Positions 1 through 5,256 of a stretch of 5,476 bases of DNA are shown piece after piece (the first letter of the stretch is position 1; each line of letters opens with the position of its first letter). Source of the stretch: Oscillospiraceae bacterium (GTDB lineage Bacteria; Bacillota; Clostridia; Oscillospirales; Ruminococcaceae); the NCBI GenBank assembly GCA_003508605.1, contig DNUB01000310.1, positions 1 through 5,476 on the forward strand, in the 5' to 3' direction. The notes beneath the pieces are model-generated. The model was not told where the DNA came from and searched no databases. It saw only the letters and a list, made by a program, of their open reading frames with translations. The translations under genes were made by a program, and so were the position numbers.

Positions 1-18
1 TAATTGTGCGGTGTTGCC

Positions 19-216
19 TTAATTGTAGTAAAGCGAGCTTATCTTATTTTTGGGATCAATATATGCATTTGGATCGGTGGAAAAAAAGCTGCAGGGCTGA
101 GTTTTTCCGTTTACCGTTATGGCGGTGGCTATACCGTCCTTTGTCCTCTTTTCGGAAAGCTCAGGCGTTTCAGAGGAGAAAAAAATATCATATTCGCTTA
201 TAATCGTGTGAAGCAT
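19..216 (-). CDS. ylzJ: YlzJ-like protein, directly downstream of tepA
   Basis: A 65-residue protein resembling the YlzJ-like family of Bacillota, whose molecular role is not known. What is seen: a short N-terminal segment (MLHTIISEYDIF), a variable middle, and a C-terminal stretch PCSFFSTDPNAYIDP (residues 41-55) like the family's 'ssDP..YLd' region. There is no signal peptide or membrane segment. The start is set at the ATG at 214-216 because GGAGG lies 9 bases upstream, inside the end of tepA. A longer reading from 255 would overlap tepA and lacks such a site. The tepA stop codon is one base away, so the genes are surely co-transcribed and probably translationally coupled. In B. subtilis ylzJ also lies between tepA and spoIIIE, which supports the call. 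It is soluble and has no recognisable catalytic motif. The family call is from memory of the conserved tail plus synteny. Confidence 0.75.
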   Translation of the reverse strand: MLHTIISEYDIFFSSETPELSEKRTKDGIATAITVNGKTQPCSFFSTDPNAYIDPKNKISSLYYN

Positions 217-217
217 C

Positions 218-1168
218 TTACTGTTCCTCCGCTGAAATAAACTTTCCGTCCTCATAAATCAAATCGCCGCTGCAAATCATATTCAACAGGGAAACCGCCC
301 TTTGCTCGTCTATTTCCTCTGTTTTACGAGCGGCAATGTTTTTCCTTGTTTTCTCCTTGATATTCTGCTTTTTGGCACTTCCCTTTTTTTTGGAGGAGGG
401 TCTTTTTTCCTCTTCGCCGCTTTCAATCATATCATAAAGACACTGCACGGCGTCGGACAAGCCGCCCAATCCGTCAATAAGCCCCTCCTTCACCGCCGTT
501 TCACCGTCCAGCACAGAGCCTACGTCCATAACAAGTTCGTCCTTTTTCATCATAAGCTCTTTAAATCTTGACGCCGACATTCCGCTGTTTTTAGTGACAA
601 AGTTTATGATTCTTTCCTGCATTCTGTCAAAGTATGAAAGAGTCTGAGGAATCCCCAAAAGCATTCCGTTCATTCTCACGGGGTGAACGGTCATTGTCGC
701 CGAGGGGACGATAAAGCTGTGCTTTGCGCTTACCGCAAGGGGCACTCCGATAGAGTGGCCGCCGCCTACAACTATGGAAACGGTAGGCTTTTTCATTCCT
801 GCGATCAGCTCGGAAATGGCAAGTCCCGCCTCCACATCTCCGCCGACAGTGTTAAGAATAATCAAAAGCCCTTCAATATCGGGATCCTGCTCTATTGCCA
901 CAAGAGCGGGAATTATATGCTCGTATTTCGTGGTCTTGTTCTGGGGCGGCAGAATATAATGTCCCTCAATCTGACCTATGACAGTTAAGCAGTGAATGGC
1001 GTGCTTGGCGTTCGTAGCCACAATGCCCGTGTCTATTATCATCTGATTCCGGCTGTCCGCCGTGTCCTTTTCATCGCCGTTTTCCCCGGTCTCGGAGGTG
1101 TTTTTTTCGTTTTCCGTCGGTTTTGTGTTTTCGTTGTTTTTATTTTGCTTGTTCTTTTTGTTTGCCAT
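218..1168 (-). CDS. tepA: ClpP-fold serine peptidase TepA (translocation-enhancing protein)
   Basis: A 316-residue ClpP-like peptidase, close to Bacillus TepA/YmfB, a family proposed to aid protein export or degrade signal peptides. The fold runs from about residue 45 to 245. [18 protein letters not shown] (105-122) is the oxyanion-hole/helix region, GGGHSIG (135-141) carries the likely nucleophile Ser139, and MTVHPVRM (159-166) carries His162. Asp215 is the best candidate third residue, before the ClpP-like [14 protein letters not shown] (223-236). The catalytic set looks intact. Residues 1-42 are low-complexity and rich in Lys, Asn, Glu and Thr. Residues 251-290 are a highly basic/acidic linker, and 291-316 form a short terminal segment. 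Together these make it longer than the roughly 245-residue Bacillus protein. The start is the ATG at 1166-1168, with AAGGTGG ending 5 bases upstream. An in-frame GTG three codons earlier lies inside that site and is rejected. No signal peptide or membrane helix is seen, so it is probably cytoplasmic or peripheral. Confidence 0.9.
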   Translation of the reverse strand: MANKKNKQNKNNENTKPTENEKNTSETGENGDEKDTADSRNQMIIDTGIVATNAKHAIHCLTVIGQIEGHYILPPQNKTTKYEHIIPALVAIEQDPDIEGLLIILNTVGGDVEAGLAISELIAGMKKPTVSIVVGGGHSIGVPLAVSAKHSFIVPSATMTVHPVRMNGMLLGIPQTLSYFDRMQERIINFVTKNSGMSASRFKELMMKKDELVMDVGSVLDGETAVKEGLIDGLGGLSDAVQCLYDMIESGEEEKRPSSKKKGSAKKQNIKEKTRKNIAARKTEEIDEQRAVSLLNMICSGDLIYEDGKFISAEEQ

Positions 1169-1251
1169 AATTACCACCTTTTTTAAAAATTCTGTTTATA
1201 ATATTTTTTTCAAAAAGTGATAGATTATGCACGATTTAATGTAACCTATAC

Positions 1252-1280
1252 ATTATACCAATTTTTTCTGAAAAAGTAAA
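1252..1280 (-). promoter_or_regulatory. Sigma-A promoter of tepA-ylzJ
   Basis: On the minus strand, TTTACT (1275-1280) and TATAAT (1252-1257) are separated by exactly 17 bases. The -10 box is preceded by TGG, giving an extended -10 (TGnTATAAT) that compensates for the 4/6 match in the -35. Transcription would begin near 1245, leaving a leader of about 77 bases before the tepA start. No convincing structured element is seen in that leader. Confidence 0.8.
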
Positions 1281-1438
1281 CAGTTTTTGTTTCATTGTTT
1301 CCTTTTCGGCACACTAAAGTCGGCTAAGCGTCATTTAAGTGCTGTATTTACAAGATTTGTCCGCAGATAACAGGGCATATTTTGCCGAGGGAAAAGCGCA
1401 GGATTTTTTTGTTAAAATGCTTGTATAAAAATTGCTTA
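1281..1438. other. Divergent intergenic stretch between tepA and barrel-gene promoters
   Basis: The bases between the two promoter -35 boxes contain no ORF with a ribosome site, no T-tailed hairpin and no clear palindrome. Minus-strand and plus-strand open frames that touch this region lack start signals. It is long enough for regulator binding, but nothing specific is supported. Confidence 0.5.
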
Positions 1439-1467
1439 TTGAAAAAATATGCGATATATGTTAAAAT
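1439..1467 (+). promoter_or_regulatory. Sigma-A promoter of the DRE-TIM-like gene
   Basis: TTGAAA (1439-1444) and TAAAAT (1462-1467) are separated by 17 bases on the plus strand. The predicted start near 1474 gives a 5' leader of about 46 bases before the ATG at 1520. The promoter lies inside the artificially long open frame starting at 1382, which argues that the ATG at 1520 is the true start. Confidence 0.65.
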
Positions 1468-1519
1468 AATTACAGTATATGCGGCAAAAAAGAATATGCT
1501 GCAAAAAGGAGTAAGCTTA

Positions 1520-2482
1520 ATGATTGTTACAGACAACAGCCTTTGCAATATTGATTTTTCAAAAAAGGTCACCGAGCGAAATATACATGAATACATAGTA
1601 TCTCTTTTTGAAAGCGGTATCGACCTTGCGGAAATCGATTATAGATCCTACAAGTACCTGAAGGACATAAGCACCTCGAACAGATTCGTATTTCGGGTGG
1701 ACGCTCCTGCGGATTTGGCTTATATCCGCAATAAGGAATTTTATTATACCGTCGTTCCCTATGAGCTTCTGCATGTGGCGGTGAGCTTTCAAAAAGCCAA
1801 ATATCTTGTGGAAATAGACGGCGAAGCTTACAATACTGACGGGCTTATAAAAATATGCAGAAGGATTTCAAACACGGATTTTGAGGGAGCCGTACGCATA
1901 GTAAAAAACTTTGATTCGAACACCAACGAGCTTTCCGAATTTATCGAGCGTTACTATGACGAATTTACGCTGCCTCTTGATATTTGTCCCCTTAACTCCC
2001 GCTTAACGGGACTCGACGCAGCCTACAAGGCATTTGAAAAGGGAGTGAATATGATCACCATGGGCTTTTCCGCCTCCTGCTTCTACACTCCCTATGAGCT
2101 TTTTGTGATGTATTTTCCCGACTGCTTTAAAATTCACCCCCAGGCTGTCCTAATTCCCTTCCTACTGGTTTGCGCCGCAAGATATAACTTTATAACCGAC
2201 GACGCCAACAAGGGTCTGTACAATATTGTGAATGTTCTTGACACATATAAAAAGCCGACGGTCAATATTGACAGTATATTTGATCAGAAGCCGTTCGTTA
2301 AGCGTTTGGGCAGAAAAACGGAAAATCCCTTCGATGTTTTTTCCGCAGCGCAAAATTCTTTTTTCAGCGAGTTTGATTTTAATGTAAATTACGATGCCTG
2401 CAAGACCCTTTCCGAGGTGTTGGATAACTCGGATCTGATCCTTTATAACAGATTTTTCGATAAGAGCGGTTTTAAAAGCTAA
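1520..2482 (+). CDS. Divergent DRE-TIM metallolyase-like beta/alpha-barrel protein, probably inactive
   Basis: A 320-residue soluble protein resembling the HMGL-like barrel of homocitrate, isopropylmalate and citramalate synthases. Visible parallels: MIVTDNSLCNI (1-11) sits where the family has 'DTTLRDG'. GIDLAEID (33-40) matches 'G.d.iEvG'. CPLNSRLTGLDAAYKAFEKGV (156-176) matches the 'HxHND.GLA.AN..AA..aGa' strand and helix. MGFSASCFYTPYE (181-193) matches the 'GiGeraGN..lE' loop. Key residues are missing: the Arg and second Asp of the DRE motif are Cys9 and Asn10, and the two metal-binding His of HxH are Cys156 and Leu158. I infer loss of Claisen-type catalysis, or a changed activity. Residues from about 220 to the end match nothing I recognise. 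The ATG at 1520 has AAGGAG 8 bases upstream and the promoter at 1439-1467. It is a stand-alone gene, divergent from tepA and convergent with sdpI. The fold assignment is moderately sure; the function is unknown. Confidence 0.6.
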   Translation: MIVTDNSLCNIDFSKKVTERNIHEYIVSLFESGIDLAEIDYRSYKYLKDISTSNRFVFRVDAPADLAYIRNKEFYYTVVPYELLHVAVSFQKAKYLVEIDGEAYNTDGLIKICRRISNTDFEGAVRIVKNFDSNTNELSEFIERYYDEFTLPLDICPLNSRLTGLDAAYKAFEKGVNMITMGFSASCFYTPYELFVMYFPDCFKIHPQAVLIPFLLVCAARYNFITDDANKGLYNIVNVLDTYKKPTVNIDSIFDQKPFVKRLGRKTENPFDVFSAAQNSFFSEFDFNVNYDACKTLSEVLDNSDLILYNRFFDKSGFKS

Positions 2483-2500
2483 AAAGCCGTGCTTTTAAAA
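2470..2500 (+). repeat. Small inverted repeat over the stop codon of the barrel gene
   Basis: TTTTAAAAGC (2470-2479) and GCTTTTAAAA (2491-2500) are perfect 10-base arms around an 11-base loop that holds the TAA stop. A competing hairpin pairs CGTGCTT (2488-2494) with AAGCACG (2516-2522). Neither is followed by a T-run on the plus strand, so these may protect the mRNA 3' end rather than terminate transcription. Function is uncertain. Confidence 0.35.
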
Positions 2501-2584
2501 TTGAGTTTCCATAACAAGCACGCTACCCAAAAAAATGAGTTATATTATAAAATAAATTTATGTTTATTGTCAATAACATAAGCG

Positions 2585-2635
2585 AGAAAGCAAAAGACGG
2601 AAATACTTAAAACACTTTTCCGTCTTTTGCTTTCT
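2585..2635. terminator. Bidirectional intrinsic terminator between convergent genes
   Basis: A perfect 19-base inverted repeat (arms 2585-2603 and 2617-2635) with a 13-base loop. The core GACGGAAA/TTTCCGTC is followed, on either strand, by TTTTGCTTTCT and preceded by the matching A-rich stretch, which is the usual form of a terminator acting in both directions. It lies 102 bases after the plus-strand barrel gene and 25 bases after the stop of the minus-strand sdpI-like gene. The T-tract is interrupted by GC, so efficiency is uncertain. The stretch 2501-2584 is AT-rich and otherwise shows only a short palindrome, TTATTG-T-CAATAA at 2564-2576. Confidence 0.75.
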
Positions 2636-2660
2636 GTATAAACTGCTGTTTGATTTTTTA

Positions 2661-3338
2661 TTATGTGCCGCTATCACTTGTCGAATATTTTTTTGCGGCT
2701 TTATAGGTATAAATAATATCAACAATAATGCAAGCGAGTAAAATGCCTAATGACAGTGCTGTACATACAAGCCCTTTTACAAAGCAGCATACAAGCACAG
2801 TAACGGCTCCCGCAATCATCAGCGAAGCACCGCCAAATCTTTGACTCTTCTTCCACACCGCTTCATTTTTCATACTCCAACCGGTTCTTAAACCAATACA
2901 GGAGTTCATTCGCAGCTTGGGCATAATGTTGCCGATTATAATATAGGATATGCCCAAAACCACAAAAACAAGCTGATTGACATCAAGCTGCACAGAGGAA
3001 AGATTTTCAATTTCATTATATGCTGTGTAAAGGAAATAGCCTGTCATAGCATTATAAAGCGCAAGTGAAATTATTCCGATAATAATGCAAATATTTTCAT
3101 TGTTTTTGCCTGTCTTCTCAACCTTGGCACAAATTTTCGCCATTCCGAGCATAAAAAACCCGAAAGCTATTGAGAACAGGGGTAATATAAGGCTTTCGTA
3201 CTTACTGCCCCATCGGGTGACCTGATTGTCTATATCATAGTGAGCCGGAATCTGATCGGGTAAAAAAGGCAGTGCTATCAATGTAATTATTAACGGGAAA
3301 AACATAAAAATATACAGCACGGTTTTCTTTACTTTCAT
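2661..3338 (-). CDS. sdpI: SdpI-family membrane protein (DUF1648 + SdpI domain)
   Basis: A 225-residue integral membrane protein with about six predicted helices (near 6-26, 51-71, 84-106, 121-140, 170-186 and 188-210). After the first helix comes FLPDQIPAHYDIDNQVTRWG (25-44), typical of DUF1648. KLRMNSCIGLRTGWSM (141-156) followed by AVW (160-162) is the SdpI signature 'R.N..IGiRT.W...n...W'. In B. subtilis SdpI gives immunity to the SDP peptide toxin and sequesters the repressor SdpR at the membrane. The same coupling is inferred here, because the upstream gene is an ArsR-type regulator ending 2 bases before this start. The start is the ATG at 3336-3338, with a full AGGAGG 6 bases upstream inside the regulator's last codons. 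An in-frame start at 3368 would overlap the regulator and is less likely. No toxin gene is visible, so the true ligand is unknown. Family call is strong; immunity role is inference. Confidence 0.85.
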   Translation of the reverse strand: MKVKKTVLYIFMFFPLIITLIALPFLPDQIPAHYDIDNQVTRWGSKYESLILPLFSIAFGFFMLGMAKICAKVEKTGKNNENICIIIGIISLALYNAMTGYFLYTAYNEIENLSSVQLDVNQLVFVVLGISYIIIGNIMPKLRMNSCIGLRTGWSMKNEAVWKKSQRFGGASLMIAGAVTVLVCCFVKGLVCTALSLGILLACIIVDIIYTYKAAKKYSTSDSGT

Positions 3339-3340
3339 AA

Positions 3341-3604
3341 TCAACCTCCTCTTAAATTGCTTATCCACATAACTGCTTCATCAAGTATGGAAAGATTAAG
3401 TTCATAATAGATAAAATTTTTATATCGAGTTTCATAAATTAGATCCGCTTTTTTTAATTTAGACAGATGATAAGACAAAGCCTGGGGGGTCATACCCAGC
3501 GCACAAGCCAAATCACCTGAATTGATCTTGCCTTCCTTTAACTTAAAAAGGATTTTTCTTCTGGTTTCATCTGCCAAAGCAGCCAAAACCTCGTTAATCG
3601 CCAT
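3341..3604 (-). CDS. sdpR: ArsR-family autorepressor, SdpR-like
   Basis: An 87-residue winged-helix repressor. LADETRRKILFKLKEG (10-25) is the classic ArsR N-terminal helix. NSGDLACALGMTPQALSYHL (28-47) is the helix-turn-helix, with recognition helix at about 39-50. YETRYKNFIYYELN (57-70) is the beta wing, and a final helix follows (72-84). The metal-binding ELCVCD motif of ArsR/SmtB is absent and no Cys pair is present, which fits the non-metal SdpR type. It is the first gene of an operon with the SdpI-like gene, separated by 2 bases. The start is an ATG with only a weak AAGGG about 11 bases upstream, so translation may be modest compared with its partner. A strong promoter lies at 3647-3675, bracketed by two palindromes, which indicates autorepression. 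The gene symbol rests on operon structure and family resemblance. Confidence 0.85.
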   Translation of the reverse strand: MAINEVLAALADETRRKILFKLKEGKINSGDLACALGMTPQALSYHLSKLKKADLIYETRYKNFIYYELNLSILDEAVMWISNLRGG

Positions 3605-3622
3605 GCTGCCACACGCCCTTAG

Positions 3623-3646
3623 CTATTTCAAACTTTCTTTAAATAG
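3623..3646 (-). promoter_or_regulatory. Candidate SdpR operator O1, abutting the -10 box
   Basis: A 24-base imperfect palindrome on the minus strand with form TATTTAAA-N5-TTTGAAA and outer CTATTT/AAATAG arms. It starts directly after the -10 box and covers the predicted transcription start (near 3640), the usual position for a blocking repressor. It shares 17 of 24 bases with a second copy upstream of the -35. Binding by the adjacent ArsR-family protein is inferred. Confidence 0.6.
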
Positions 3647-3675
3647 ATTATAGCATCACAAGCTGCAAAAGTCAA
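3647..3675 (-). promoter_or_regulatory. Strong sigma-A promoter of the sdpR-sdpI operon
   Basis: TTGACT (3670-3675) and a perfect TATAAT (3647-3652) are separated by 17 bases on the minus strand, 11 of 12 consensus bases. The predicted start near 3640 gives a leader of about 36 bases before the regulator's ATG. Such a near-consensus promoter flanked by operator-like palindromes suggests tight repression with high induced output. Confidence 0.85.
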
Positions 3676-3678
3676 TAT

Positions 3679-3702
3679 CTGTTTCAAAAAAAGTTTAAAT
3701 AC
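3679..3702 (-). promoter_or_regulatory. Candidate SdpR operator O2, upstream of the -35 box
   Basis: A second copy of the operator-like element, TATTTAAA-N5-TTTGAAA, beginning 3 bases upstream of the -35 box. Its centre lies 56 bases from the centre of O1, and the two are in the same orientation. The differing bases fall mainly in the 5-base spacer, as expected when only the half-sites are conserved for protein contact. Confidence 0.55.
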
Positions 3703-3714
3703 TTTCACTTACAG

Positions 3715-3755
3715 AAAAAAGATGCATACTTCCGCTTCAATAGCGGAAATATGCA
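3715..3755 (-). terminator. Intrinsic terminator of the rqcP-yabP-yabQ-divIC unit
   Basis: On the minus strand a 14-bp stem (arms 3742-3755 and 3723-3736) with one T/G wobble and a 5-base loop is followed after two bases (TC) by six T residues (3715-3720). It lies 43 bases past the divIC stop codon. It separates this unit from the sdpR promoter, whose upstream operator begins only 13 bases beyond the T-run. Confidence 0.9.
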
Positions 3756-3797
3756 GCCGTATAAAATATTATTACATCATTTTAAAGAACATAAAAA

Positions 3798-4094
3798 TCA
3801 TTTAGGTATAAAATAATAGACCGTTTCATCGGAATGGGAGTAATCTAACTGATCTCTTGCAATCTGTTCAATATATTCCATTCTGTTTTCATTGCTGCTG
3901 TAATGCCTCAGCTGTTCGTTTTTAACATTGAGGTTTTCAAGCTGAAGATTGATTTCCTCAAGCTCGGCCTGCTTTTGTATAATTTCCTGATTCATAGAAT
4001 ACAGCTGAAAACCTACAAAAACTGCGACAGCTACAATAACTATAAACAGGAACAGCGATCTATGCTTTTTTTCTGATTTGAGCTTTGATAACAC
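3798..4094 (-). CDS. divIC: Septum formation initiator DivIC/FtsB-like protein
   Basis: A 98-residue bitopic membrane protein of the septum formation initiator family, which with DivIB/FtsQ and FtsL forms a divisome subcomplex that licenses septal peptidoglycan synthesis. A short basic cytoplasmic head (1-12, Lys/Arg rich) is followed by one membrane helix (about 13-32). A leucine/glutamate heptad coiled coil (about 35-65) comes next, and the terminal motif YIEQIARDQLDYSHSDETVY (74-93) matches the family's 'YIE..AR..L....pgE.v'. The start is placed at the GTG at 4092-4094, with GGAGGAG 9 bases upstream. The first ATG, at 4148, would add 18 residues, lies deep in yabQ and has no comparable site. 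With the GTG start the gene overlaps yabQ by 35 bases. Position after yabP-yabQ is as in B. subtilis. Usually an S1-domain gene (yabR) and spoIIE follow; here they do not. Confidence 0.9.
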   Translation of the reverse strand: MLSKLKSEKKHRSLFLFIVIVAVAVFVGFQLYSMNQEIIQKQAELEEINLQLENLNVKNEQLRHYSSNENRMEYIEQIARDQLDYSHSDETVYYFIPK

Positions 4095-4614
4095 TGCCGC
4101 TTTCTCCTCCGTCTTCAAATGTACTTTTATTATTATACACCATTTCATCTGTATTTGGCAAGCCTTTTTTGGGTTTTAACAGTTTGTTATGGAAAAAATC
4201 AGCAATGTTTACAAACAGCGGCTTAATTATTTGATAGATAGTGCTAAAAAATCCAACAAATATCGGTTTGATTTTCTTATATATTGCACAAAAAAATGCT
4301 TTTATGATCTTTACCGTCTTTTTTAATATTTTGTTTAAAAGCATTCCCAATGTCAAAAAATAACAGCATACTCCCAAAAAAGCAAAAACTATATAGTAAA
4401 TGCGGAAATATCCTATTCCGACCCAAAGAGCGGTTATAAAGCAGGCAAAGCCCGAAAGAGAAAAAAACAAAAGATCCTCAATAAAAACGGCGGCTATATT
4501 ATGCTTAAACACCATTCTTAAAAGGCGCAGGGGTTCGTAGCATAAACCCATCACTGCGCCAAATACAAAGAAACAGCCGCACTGCTGCAGGGTGTAGCTT
4601 ATATCCTCAAACAT
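4060..4614 (-). CDS. yabQ: Spore cortex biosynthesis protein YabQ
   Basis: A 184-residue membrane protein of the YabQ family, needed for spore cortex formation in B. subtilis and localised to the membranes around the forespore. Three hydrophobic helices are seen (about 12-27, 41-63 and 70-93). The motif FVFGAVMGLCYEPLRLLR (17-33 region) is typical of the family's first helix and loop. After the helices comes an unusual amphipathic tail with a near-exact 15-residue repeat (FFCAIYKKIKPIFV at 107-120, FFSTIYQIIKPLFV at 122-135) and a looser third unit ending KLLKP. A polar C terminus follows. The start is the ATG at 4612-4614; AGGTGA overlapping the yabP stop codon supplies the ribosome site, so the two genes are translationally coupled. 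The last 35 bases are shared with divIC. It is probably expressed under mother-cell control during sporulation, but no sigma-E promoter could be confirmed here. Confidence 0.88.
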   Translation of the reverse strand: MFEDISYTLQQCGCFFVFGAVMGLCYEPLRLLRMVFKHNIAAVFIEDLLFFSLSGFACFITALWVGIGYFRIYYIVFAFLGVCCYFLTLGMLLNKILKKTVKIIKAFFCAIYKKIKPIFVGFFSTIYQIIKPLFVNIADFFHNKLLKPKKGLPNTDEMVYNNKSTFEDGGESGSVIKAQIRKKA

Positions 4615-4618
4615 AACG

Positions 4619-4933
4619 TCACCTGAACAGCTTGGTAATAAAGTTTTCGGGCGTTCTGCGGAGCTTGTCGGAGTAAACCAGTGAATTTATCAAATCACCC
4701 GTCATAATCAGCTCCCCCGTTTCGGTATTTACCTGACTGACATGAAGGTTTTTTCCCTTTACGGTTATCTGCCCCATTTCGGTGTAAAGGCTTACCTCCG
4801 TTTCGGTAAAGCCCTCCACCTCTCTCACGCCTGATATAACCGCTCTTTTTCTGTTTTCCATAACGACGTTCTGTCCCATAGCGGAACTGTTTTTGTAACA
4901 CGAATCGATTTTGACGCTTTTTTGTTCTGACAT
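4619..4933 (-). CDS. yabP: Sporulation protein YabP
   Basis: A 104-residue protein of the YabP family, implicated in spore coat and cortex assembly in B. subtilis, where yabP and yabQ are sigma-E dependent. The core ENRKRAVISGVREVEGFTET (26-45) is the family's hallmark N-terminal strand region. Short beta strands follow (VSLYTEMGQITVKGKNLHV), and the C terminus SDKLRRTPENFITKLFR (88-104) is near-diagnostic. No signal peptide or membrane helix is present. The start ATG has GGAG 6 bases upstream. A different-frame ATG at 4949 with its own upstream AAGGAG is rejected because its product has no family resemblance. The gene follows rqcP after an 83-base gap, the largest in this unit, which may hold an unrecognised sporulation promoter, and is joined to yabQ by a 4-base gap. 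Confidence 0.92.
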   Translation of the reverse strand: MSEQKSVKIDSCYKNSSAMGQNVVMENRKRAVISGVREVEGFTETEVSLYTEMGQITVKGKNLHVSQVNTETGELIMTGDLINSLVYSDKLRRTPENFITKLFR

Positions 4934-5016
4934 AACCTTCTCCTTTCATAAGGGGACAATCTCTCCTTAATATTCTTATTCCAAAAGAAGGGCTGTTAGA
5001 ACTATCGGATAAATCT

Positions 5017-5256
5017 TTAAATTGCCTCGTACAAGTCGGCGCTGCCTTCCTTGCCTACTACGTCAACTATCTTAAGCACTCTGACCTTCAGAGGCGTTTT
5101 ACCCATCTGTATTTCAATAATATCATTGATTTTCACATCGTAGGAGGCTCTGGCAGGCTTTCCGTTTACCAGAACCTTATCTGCGTCACAGGCTTCGTTT
5201 GCAACGGTACGGCGTTTTATAAGCCTTGAAACCTTTAAGTATTTATCAAGTCGCAT
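5017..5256 (-). CDS. rqcP: S4-domain ribosome quality control factor RqcP
   Basis: A 79-residue RNA-binding protein almost entirely made of an S4 domain, RqcP (formerly YabO/Hsp15-like). With RqcH it sustains C-terminal alanine tailing of nascent chains on obstructed 50S subunits. MRLDKYLKVSRLIKRR (1-16) is almost identical to what I recall of the B. subtilis protein and includes Arg2 and Arg16, known functional positions. VLVNGKPARASYDVKINDII (28-47) is the second S4 half. The C terminus folds back as a small beta segment (IEIQMGKTPLKVRVLKIVD). The start ATG has AAAGGA 7 bases upstream. The gene overlaps the preceding open frame by 22 bases, suggesting coupling if that frame is genuine. Order rqcP-yabP-yabQ-divIC is the standard Bacillota arrangement. 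Confidence 0.93.
   Translation of the reverse strand: MRLDKYLKVSRLIKRRTVANEACDADKVLVNGKPARASYDVKINDIIEIQMGKTPLKVRVLKIVDVVGKEGSADLYEAI

Noticed and set aside
302..1186. Several plus-strand open frames (302-571, 683-988, 992-1186) opposite tepA
   Set aside because: They lie antisense to a well supported conserved gene, lack ribosome sites and have no family-like content.
1382..1519. 46-residue N-terminal extension of the barrel protein
   Set aside because: It would start before the predicted promoter, has no ribosome site, and reads as AT-rich noise; the ATG at 1520 has a well spaced AAGGAG.
3339..3368. 10-residue upstream extension of the SdpI-like protein
   Set aside because: It overlaps the regulator gene, and the AGGAGG with correct spacing points to the ATG at 3338.
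4695..4949. 84-residue open frame with an upstream AAGGAG overlapping yabP
   Set aside because: The AAGGAG is 13 bases from its ATG, the product is mostly basic with Gly/Arg/Lys and matches nothing, and yabP in the other frame is a clear family member with a better spaced ribosome site.
4934..5016. Possible sigma-E promoter before yabP (GAATATT with a downstream CTTATGAAA)
   Set aside because: The -10-like part overlaps the ribosome binding site, leaving no room for a leader, and the match to the sigma-E consensus is poor.
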